Assembly (NCBI GenBank): GCA_964653435.1
Contig: CAZZFA010000015.1
Coordinates: 1 to 64,000 of the forward strand
Direction: 5' to 3'
Origin: CAZMVY01 sp964653435
GTDB taxonomy: Bacteria; Planctomycetota; Phycisphaerae; UBA1845; PWPN01
Length of the DNA: 64,000 nt
The notes under the pieces were generated by a model. The model was not told the origin of the DNA. It saw only the letters and a list, made by a program, of their open reading frames with translations, and did not search any database. The position numbers and the translations under genes are program-made. Positions 58,238 through 64,000 of the stretch are shown here, piece after piece. How positions within the stretch are numbered: the first letter of the stretch is position 1; each line of letters opens with the position of its first letter.

Positions 58238-60113
58238 GGCCGGCGAGAGTCTCCCGCGCAAGCAGGTCGCGACGGACCCACAGGATGATGGGCTTGTCGG
58301 CCCAACTGATCCGCGCCGGCGCCTGGCCCGATGCGCCCAGGCCCGGAAACTCGGCTTTGTAATCCACGCTCCAGGCGTTCGTAACGGCCGTGCCGGGCTC
58401 ATCCGCAACGGCCACCAGCACGTCGGGCATCGGCACCAACGAACGCGGTGTCGCCGCGCGCGGCAGGAGGTAGAGCCGGTTGCCGAAGACATCCACGGGC
58501 GGCAAGCAATACGGGGCGGGCTCGGCGAACGTGGCGATCGTCAACGGTCCGAAACGGGCCTCGATGTCCGCCAGACGCTCCGCCGCGGCGAGACGTGTGC
58601 CGCCGCGGACGTCAACGAGGAAATGCCTGACGTAGCTGCGACTCCGCGGCACCACCGTCAACACAAGCACCACGGCGACGAGAATGCGCACGAACGGCCG
58701 GCCGGCGCGCAAGCGGGAGACAAGCACCGCCGCGGTGATCGCCAGCGTAATATCCGGGAAGATTGCGAAGCGGCCGTATTCGCCCGGTTTCCCTGCAGCC
58801 GCCACGGCGAACTGCGCAAAGATGATCACGGCCGGGGCCAGCAGCAACCACAGCGGCGCCGCACGGCTCGCTTGCGGGCCATCAGAGCTTTTCGCCGGGC
58901 CGTCTCGGACGACGAGGACAAGCACGCCAAGGAAAAGGACGCCGAGCAAGCCGATCTGCGCCGTCAACGGGGACGTTCCCTCGGCGACGAGCGCCGTCGC
59001 GCGGCGAAGCCCCTCCGCCGGGCCGCCTCGTGGAAACATGGCCAGGGTGTTTCCGATGTTCGAACGCAGAACGTCGGGATTCACAAAGAGGTTGACCAGG
59101 ACGTACGGGTTGGTCGCGAAGTAGGCGATGCCGCCGACGGCGCACGCGGCCAGCGTGTGTGTCAGACGCCGCAGCCAGGGCATCCTGCGCAGCAGCGTCA
59201 TGAGCGGGATCACGACGAAGACCGGCAGGCATGACAATACCATGCCGAACGAGGCTCCGCATAGAATCCCTGCCGTCACCACCGACCGCCACGTGCCGCG
59301 CTCGACATAACGAATGGCGGCCAGCACGGCATAGAGCATGAGCACCGCGCCGGGGAGATGCGGCTTGGCCTCGTGGGCCATGTTGATCACGACGGGCAGG
59401 AGCACGAAGAGCAGGGCCGCGAGGACACCGGCGAAGGCAGGTTCCGGGTTCCGGGTTCCGGGCTTCGATGGGATTCCATGATCGCCCACGGCAAGGCCGG
59501 CGGCAAGCCGCCGGGCAAGCCAGAAGGCGGCCGGCACGCCCGCCAGCCCGAAGGCAACGACGTAGCAGCGGGCGACGACATAGAACCGGCCGAATGCCTC
59601 GGGACGATCGAGGTAATATGTCAGGTCGCTCCTGAGCGCGACGCATCGGACCAGCGAGCAGACCTTCAGCAGGGCGCCGATGGGATAGACGAACAGCCCC
59701 CCGTACTGGTACAGCCTGGGGTCAAAGTCGCGCTGGGCCGGCTTCATCGACGCCAGCGCCATCATCGTGACCATTTCATCCGGCTGACGCGTGTAGAGGC
59801 GATAGCGGAGAATGATCGCGGCGCGTTTCGCGTCGGTATCGTTCAATATGACGGGGCGTGTGGTCGGGCCGATGGGGTTCACATCCACGTCCGCGCCGCG
59901 GCGGGCATCATCGCGACGATCGGCCTTCGCCAGCTCCGCGATCTTCGCGCCGGGCCAGGGCGGGCGCCCGCCGAAGAGAAACGGGTCGATCCTACGCGAC
60001 GGCAGCCCCCAGGTGATGCCCGTCAGGAACAGGACCGCGCCAAGCACGGCGATACCTGCGAGACCAGGGCCAGCGTATCGGGGAGTTCGCGGCGGCTCGG
60101 CGCGCTGGGGCAT
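58221..60113 (-). CDS. PMT/GT39-type membrane glycosyltransferase
   Basis: A 630-residue polytopic protein with about eleven hydrophobic segments: GLAGIAVLGAVLFLTGITWGL first, then a luminal loop with RRIDPFLFGGRPPW and RDFDPRLYQYGGLFVYPIG, and LARRLAAGLAV in the next segment. PMT_2-type GT-C enzymes use polyprenyl-phosphate sugars. A 7-bp repeat tract (GGTTCCG, 59441-59463) encodes the short insert PGTRNPEPAF in a loop near residue 220. I use ATG 60113, since the longer frame adds a Gly/Arg/Pro-rich spurious N-terminus. The substrate is unknown. Confidence 0.78.
   Translation of the reverse strand: MPQRAEPPRTPRYAGPGLAGIAVLGAVLFLTGITWGLPSRRIDPFLFGGRPPWPGAKIAELAKADRRDDARRGADVDVNPIGPTTRPVILNDTDAKRAAIILRYRLYTRQPDEMVTMMALASMKPAQRDFDPRLYQYGGLFVYPIGALLKVCSLVRCVALRSDLTYYLDRPEAFGRFYVVARCYVVAFGLAGVPAAFWLARRLAAGLAVGDHGIPSKPGTRNPEPAFAGVLAALLFVLLPVVINMAHEAKPHLPGAVLMLYAVLAAIRYVERGTWRSVVTAGILCGASFGMVLSCLPVFVVIPLMTLLRRMPWLRRLTHTLAACAVGGIAYFATNPYVLVNLFVNPDVLRSNIGNTLAMFPRGGPAEGLRRATALVAEGTSPLTAQIGLLGVLFLGVLVLVVRDGPAKSSDGPQASRAAPLWLLLAPAVIIFAQFAVAAAGKPGEYGRFAIFPDITLAITAAVLVSRLRAGRPFVRILVAVVLVLTVVPRSRSYVRHFLVDVRGGTRLAAAERLADIEARFGPLTIATFAEPAPYCLPPVDVFGNRLYLLPRAATPRSLVPMPDVLVAVADEPGTAVTNAWSVDYKAEFPGLGASGQAPARISWADKPIILWVRRDLLARETLAGHARQL
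59441..59463 (-). repeat. 7-bp tandem repeat (GGTTCCG) inside the PMT-type gene
   Basis: Three GGTTCCG heptamers lie in a row on the plus strand within a glycosyltransferase loop. It is the same heptamer as in the MutL linker (49111-49139), in an unrelated gene on the other strand. Confidence 0.65.
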
Positions 60114-60273
60114 GAAACCAATGTACCGTGCCGGGCGGCGCGGGCAAGCATGCCGCCGACCGCGCGTCGGGGGGCTGCGTCGGAGCTGCGCGGCAGACGA
60201 TGCGGCCGCGCCCGCCTCCAGGCAACCCCTTGGGCTCCGGCATGGCGCCGCCGGAGAACCGCCCGGGGAAGCC

Positions 60274-61248
60274 TCAGACCCCCGCGTGCCCCAGCACAAT
60301 GTCCCCGATCGTGCATGCCGCGAGCAACAGGCTTACGATGCCGTTGATCGTGAAGAACGCGAGGTTGACCCGCGACAGATCGTCGGGGTGGACCAGCAGG
60401 TTCTCCACAAGCAGAAGCACGGCGACGGCCGCCACGCCGACGGCGTACAAGCAGCCGAGCCCTGCCAGCGGGATGAGCGACGCAAGCAGCAGAACGGTCA
60501 TCGCGTGCGCGGCCCGCGCGATCCACAGGGCCCCGGCGATGCCCAGCCTCGCGGGCAGGCTGTGGAGCCCCTCGCGGCGGTCGAAGTCCGCGTCCTGGCA
60601 GGCGTAGATGATGTCGAAACCGCCGATCCAGCACGTAACGGCGCCCAGAAGGACCAGCGCCGGCGGGCCGATCGACGCCGGGTGAATCGCCAGCCACGCG
60701 GCCGGCGGGGAGAGCGCGATGGCCGAGCCGAGTACGAAGTGCGACCAGCGTGTAAACCGCTTCGTGTACGAGTAGAAACACAGATAGATCAGAACGGGGA
60801 CGGCCAGAGCAACCGGCCAGACGTTCGCATCGACCCACAGGAAGGCGGCGCAGGCGCCGACGAAGACGAGGCACGCGACAACGAAGAACGCAATCGCCTT
60901 CGGCATGGAAATCGTGCCCGCCGGCAGCGGCCGGTCGGCCGTGCGCGGGTTACGCGCATCGATGGCGGCATCGGCGATCCGGTTGAACGTCATGGCCGCC
61001 GACCGTGCGGCAACCATGCAGATCACGACCAGCACGAGCTGCAGGAGTCCGGGATACCCGGACGGGCGCTCGCGGCCGGCGAGAAACGCGGCAATGAGGG
61101 CGAACGGCAGCGCGAAGACGGAGTGGTGAAGCTTGATCATACCCGCCCACAGGGCGAGGGAAGAGCGTTGTGTGCCCGGTACGGGGCGCGGCGCGGACCG
61201 CGCGGGGGTTTCATTCGACGGCCCGGTCTGGCGCTCGGCGGTCGACAT
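60274..61248 (-). CDS. UbiA-family prenyltransferase (MqnP-like)
   Basis: 324 residues with eight or nine helices and the two Asp-rich motifs: NRIADAAIDARNPRTADRPL (N-x3-D) and CQDADFDRREGLHSLPARLG. LHHSVFALPFALIAAFLAG at the first helix is typical of UbiA/MqnP proteins that prenylate 4-hydroxybenzoate or a futalosine-route menaquinone precursor. The neighbours UbiX and UbiE/MenG support a role in menaquinone synthesis. It begins 36 bp after the ubiX stop. The choice between UbiA and MqnP is not decidable by eye. Confidence 0.88.
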   Translation of the reverse strand: MSTAERQTGPSNETPARSAPRPVPGTQRSSLALWAGMIKLHHSVFALPFALIAAFLAGRERPSGYPGLLQLVLVVICMVAARSAAMTFNRIADAAIDARNPRTADRPLPAGTISMPKAIAFFVVACLVFVGACAAFLWVDANVWPVALAVPVLIYLCFYSYTKRFTRWSHFVLGSAIALSPPAAWLAIHPASIGPPALVLLGAVTCWIGGFDIIYACQDADFDRREGLHSLPARLGIAGALWIARAAHAMTVLLLASLIPLAGLGCLYAVGVAAVAVLLLVENLLVHPDDLSRVNLAFFTINGIVSLLLAACTIGDIVLGHAGV

Positions 61249-61284
61249 CCACGTTTCTCGCGATCCGGCGGCCCCGGCGGGGCA

Positions 61285-61920
61285 TCAGAGCCCGGAGGCC
61301 CTGCGCGCCCGCAGACGGGCCTCCGACGCTGCGGCCCATCGCGTCTTGAGGTTGTGCGGTATGTTGATGAGGTCGAGCACGCGGCCCGCCACGAAGTCCA
61401 GGAGATCGTCGATGCTTTGCGGATTCATGTAGAATCCCGGCGACGCGGGGCAGATGATCGCGCCGGCGCGGCTCAGCCGCAGCATGTTCCGCAGGTCGAT
61501 CGGGCTTACCGGCATCTCGCGCGGAACGAGCACGAGCCGCCGACCCTCCTTCAGGGTGACGTGAGCCGCGCGCGTGATCAGGTTGTCGCCCAGGCCCGCC
61601 GCCACGGCGCCGAGCGTGTTGCTGCTGCACGGGCAGATGACCATGCCGTCGGTGAGGAATGACCCGCTCGCCGGCGCCGCCCCGACGTCCCTGTATCCGT
61701 ACATCGCAATCCGGGCGGCCGCGGCCCCGACCAGAGACGCCGGCGTCAGCCGCCTGATACCCAGTTCGTCCGCGACGAGCTGCCGCCCGAGCGGCGAGAC
61801 GATCAGATGCACGTGCGTGCCCGCTTCCTCGGCCGTCAGCAGTTGCAGGAGGCGCCGGGCGTAGGCGGCGCCGCTGGCCCCCGTGATTGCGACGATGATC
61901 TGCTTTACGGACGCCGCCAT
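61285..61920 (-). CDS. ubiX: Flavin prenyltransferase UbiX
   Basis: 211 residues beginning IIVAITGASGAAYARRLLQL, the UbiX/Pad1 flavin-binding start, with SFLTDGMVICPCSSNTLGAVAAGLGDNLITRAA and RRLVLVPREMPVSPIDLRNML matching FMN-binding and catalytic regions. It makes prenylated FMN, the cofactor of UbiD-type decarboxylases in quinone synthesis. It overlaps the upstream TPR gene by 16 bp and is 36 bp before the UbiA-family gene. No UbiD is in the window. Confidence 0.94.
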   Translation of the reverse strand: MAASVKQIIVAITGASGAAYARRLLQLLTAEEAGTHVHLIVSPLGRQLVADELGIRRLTPASLVGAAAARIAMYGYRDVGAAPASGSFLTDGMVICPCSSNTLGAVAAGLGDNLITRAAHVTLKEGRRLVLVPREMPVSPIDLRNMLRLSRAGAIICPASPGFYMNPQSIDDLLDFVAGRVLDLINIPHNLKTRWAAASEARLRARRASGL

Positions 61921-63899
61921 CCGGCCTTCGCCTCCGCGCCGACGCCCAGCGACGTCAGCAGCGTCACCTGCTTCTGCGCCTCTTCGGCCCAGACGGACTG
62001 CGGGTAGTTCCGGACCACGGCCTCGAACGCGGCCAGAGCCTCCGGCGGGCGGCTGTCCCGCAGGTAGGCCTCGCCAAGCCGATATCCCGCCTCGGGCACG
62101 GCGTCCGCATCCGACCGTCCTTCGTACATGCGGATGAAGCGATTGAGTGCATCGATCTTCAGGCTGGCGGATCGCTCGTTCAGGATTTCCTCGAGCATCA
62201 GGTTGTCCCGGAGCCTGGAAAGGGGATACTGCGCGAGCAGCTCCCGGAGATTCCGCGCATAGAGCCGGTGGCGCGGATCGCACCGGAGGTACTTCACGAG
62301 CGGGGCGTCCGACCGGATTTCCGGCGGGTCCGCCAGTTGCGGATCACGGTTCAGCCGGAGCAGATCCCGGAACCGGCGGGCATCGGTCACGACCGCCTTC
62401 ACGCGAATGTCGAGCGTGGCGGTCGGGGGCGGCTTCTCCAGGCCCGTCGGCAGGTGCGACGCGATTGCCGGCGCCGTTGTCTGGGCGGCTCCGAACTTCG
62501 CGATCAGCCGCTCCAACAGCTCCAGGGCCCGATCGATCCGCCCGGCACGAGCCTCCAGCTGGGCTGCGCGGTAGAGCGCGACGCTGGCCGCCGGAGAGTC
62601 CGGGTACTGCTCATACAGGGTCGTCCACGTGGGCAAGGAGACCTGGTTCGGGAAATCCTGGTAGTAATGAAGATTGCCCTCCCGACGGAAGGTCTCGATG
62701 TCGATCCGCATGTCCTGCGCGCGACCCTTGATAAACAGGACGTTCGGCAGATACTCGCTGCGGGGGAAGTCGGCACCGAACCGGTCGCAGGCCTGCACCG
62801 CCTCATACTGCTGAGTCTGAAACAGATTCAGCTTGTCATCGGCGGCGCCGCACGGATCGAGCTGGTACGCCCAGAGCGTCCGGATCTCCCGCTCAATGTC
62901 CGCCACGCTCCGAAGGACGTCGGGGCCGCCCGGCCGGCCGACCCGCTCGGCCTCCTCCGTCCATCGCCGGACAGCGAGTTCGTGAATCACGGCGGAGGCG
63001 TCCTGATCGCGAAAGCAGGTCGTCGAGCGGGGGCCGTAGTCGTTTTCGAGCAGCCGATAGTAGAGTTCGTCGCGCCCCACCTTGGCCTCGAACAGGACGA
63101 TCGGGGTGATGAACATCACGGCCATCAACGGGGCGATGGCACCCGGGCGGTAGTTCACGATCCGCGCGATCAGCAGGACGACGCCGATCACCAGGCAGGA
63201 GGCGAGCACCGCGAGCAGACACGGGGCATACAGCGCCGCCGAGCCGATCGGGGTGATGTAGGACGCTTCCACGGAGGGGTTGCGCGTGGCGTTGTAGAAG
63301 TAGAGCGTCACGGGGATCAGCGCGATGAGCGCCGTCGCGTAGCGGAAGGAGAACCGCAGCGCCGGGAGGCGCGTGAGGATGCACGACAGGGTGATCGTCA
63401 GCGCCAGCCAGGGAAACATGGCCACAAAGGCCACGATGGCGATGAAGATGAAGGCGCACGGCAGACGATAGAGCATCGCCACGAGGATGGGCACGGACAC
63501 GAGCGACGCGAGGAGCAGCCCGAGGACCACGATCTGCATCGGGGCCTGCTGGACGTTGATCGGGGAGATGAGGAAATCGATGAGCGTAACCTGTTGCGCG
63601 GCAGCCGGGTTGAAGGTCTGCCAGAACAGCCGCCAATAGTCGTCGGCCAGGAAGGGGATGGGCTGCCCCGTGCGGAGCCAGAAGGCGAAACCGCCGAGCC
63701 CGGCGAAAAGCAGCCCGTCGATCAGCAGGAGGATGATCGCGCGGCGGCGGTATTTCGGCTGCGTCCGCGACCACACATCCAGATGCGGCGTCTCGGTCGG
63801 GCGGGGCGTGGCGAGGCGGCGGATCGCGCGAACGAATCGTTCGGCAGACCGCCCCGGGTGGGCCACGGCATGAACCACGGTGTTTCTGGCATCCGCCAT
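61905..63899 (-). CDS. TPR-containing polytopic membrane protein
   Basis: 664 residues. The N-terminal half has about six transmembrane helices (RRAIILLLIDGLLFAGLGGFAFWL first). The C-terminal half is soluble with TPR-like repeats (LYRAAQLEARAGRIDRALELLERLI, AGYRLGEAYLRDSRPPEALAAFEAVV, RNYPQSVWAEEAQKQV), resembling the YbgF/outer-membrane assembly lipoprotein TPR style. A CFRDQDASAVIHELAVRRW segment links them. No function can be assigned. It lies 3 bp after the UbiE/MenG stop and overlaps ubiX, so it is in the quinone operon. Confidence 0.72.
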   Translation of the reverse strand: MADARNTVVHAVAHPGRSAERFVRAIRRLATPRPTETPHLDVWSRTQPKYRRRAIILLLIDGLLFAGLGGFAFWLRTGQPIPFLADDYWRLFWQTFNPAAAQQVTLIDFLISPINVQQAPMQIVVLGLLLASLVSVPILVAMLYRLPCAFIFIAIVAFVAMFPWLALTITLSCILTRLPALRFSFRYATALIALIPVTLYFYNATRNPSVEASYITPIGSAALYAPCLLAVLASCLVIGVVLLIARIVNYRPGAIAPLMAVMFITPIVLFEAKVGRDELYYRLLENDYGPRSTTCFRDQDASAVIHELAVRRWTEEAERVGRPGGPDVLRSVADIEREIRTLWAYQLDPCGAADDKLNLFQTQQYEAVQACDRFGADFPRSEYLPNVLFIKGRAQDMRIDIETFRREGNLHYYQDFPNQVSLPTWTTLYEQYPDSPAASVALYRAAQLEARAGRIDRALELLERLIAKFGAAQTTAPAIASHLPTGLEKPPPTATLDIRVKAVVTDARRFRDLLRLNRDPQLADPPEIRSDAPLVKYLRCDPRHRLYARNLRELLAQYPLSRLRDNLMLEEILNERSASLKIDALNRFIRMYEGRSDADAVPEAGYRLGEAYLRDSRPPEALAAFEAVVRNYPQSVWAEEAQKQVTLLTSLGVGAEAKAGWRRP

Positions 63900-63902
63900 C
63901 GT

Positions 63903-64000
63903 CTACTTGCGAGCCCGATAGACCGACACGATACCCAGCGTGAGCGGAAAGACGTCCACCCCGGCGAATCCCACGCGACGCAGCGAGGCGACGATTCCCG
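63903..64000 (-). CDS. UbiE/MenG methyltransferase, C-terminal fragment (cut by window)
   Basis: The last 32 codons are visible, ending LRRVGFAGVDVFPLTLGIVSVYRARK-like sequence in which GFAGVDVFPLTLGIVSVYRA matches the C-terminal strand of demethylmenaquinone/2-methoxy-polyprenyl benzoquinol methyltransferases (GF-x-LTxGIV-x-hydrophobic). The stop TAG is at 63903-63905. Adjacent UbiX and UbiA support it. The N-terminus lies beyond the window. Confidence 0.7.
   Translation of the reverse strand, partial: GIVASLRRVGFAGVDVFPLTLGIVSVYRARK

Overview
The window reads as a high-GC chromosome segment of a planctomycete (phylum Planctomycetota; class not resolvable from the sequence alone). The basis is a Planctomycetes-Verrucomicrobia (PVM) type bacterial microcompartment (BMC) operon, DUF1080 and malectin/CBM-rich secreted proteins, large prepilin-like proteins, dockerin-like and PKD-repeat secreted proteins, planctomycete-style C-terminal zinc ribbons, and long intergenic palindromic repeats. 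I saw no rRNA, tRNA, tmRNA, CRISPR array, insertion sequence or phage genes.

1-923 is non-coding and repeat-rich: a 36-bp minisatellite, a copy of a dispersed inverted-repeat element, a 16-bp tandem array and a double hairpin. 924-4803 encodes two exported proteins for carbohydrate binding or cleavage. 5006-14788 is the BMC operon: a DeoR regulator, PduL phosphotransacylase, three BMC-H shell proteins, acetate kinase, three BMC-P vertex proteins, a CoA-acylating aldehyde dehydrogenase, an RpiB-like protein, a class II aldolase with a C-terminal encapsulation peptide, and an unrecognised TIM-barrel-like protein with a Pro/Ala linker and a short C-terminal tail. Together these fit breakdown of a 6-deoxysugar phosphate (fuculose-1-P or rhamnulose-1-P) to lactaldehyde and its conversion inside the shell through acyl-CoA and acyl-phosphate to acid plus ATP. 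The exported proteins just upstream could supply the sugar.

15008-21283 holds tilS, a PMT-type membrane glycosyltransferase and a giant AsmA-like protein, all overlapping. 21486-26896 (+) and 38967-26996 (-) are convergent surface-glycan clusters. The minus-strand operon runs GT2, methyltransferase, a degenerate nucleotide-sugar dehydrogenase, an AsnB-type amidotransferase, methyltransferase, NeuB, GT4, SpsF-type cytidylyltransferase, Gfo/Idh oxidoreductase and DegT aminotransferase. It is a nonulosonic-acid-like glycan pathway with a dispersed repeat inserted inside it.

39619-44049 has a decayed secreted-protein fragment, a prepilin/zinc-ribbon/prepilin trio and a secreted dockerin-like protein. 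44439-54928 carries a hybrid histidine kinase, a low-molecular-weight tyrosine phosphatase, a sugar isomerase-like protein, endonuclease-type MutL, a FeeM-like N-acyltransferase with a structured leader, a sodium:solute symporter and an AmpG-like transporter. 55069-64000 is all minus strand: a beta-helix/PKD surface protein, a second sugar isomerase-like protein, a PMT-type glycosyltransferase, and a quinone-biosynthesis group (UbiA/MqnP, UbiX, a TPR membrane protein, and the C-terminus of UbiE/MenG cut by the window edge).

Start sites were chosen by eye from Shine-Dalgarno spacing, overlaps and family N-termini. Function calls rest on motif recognition, not on database searches.
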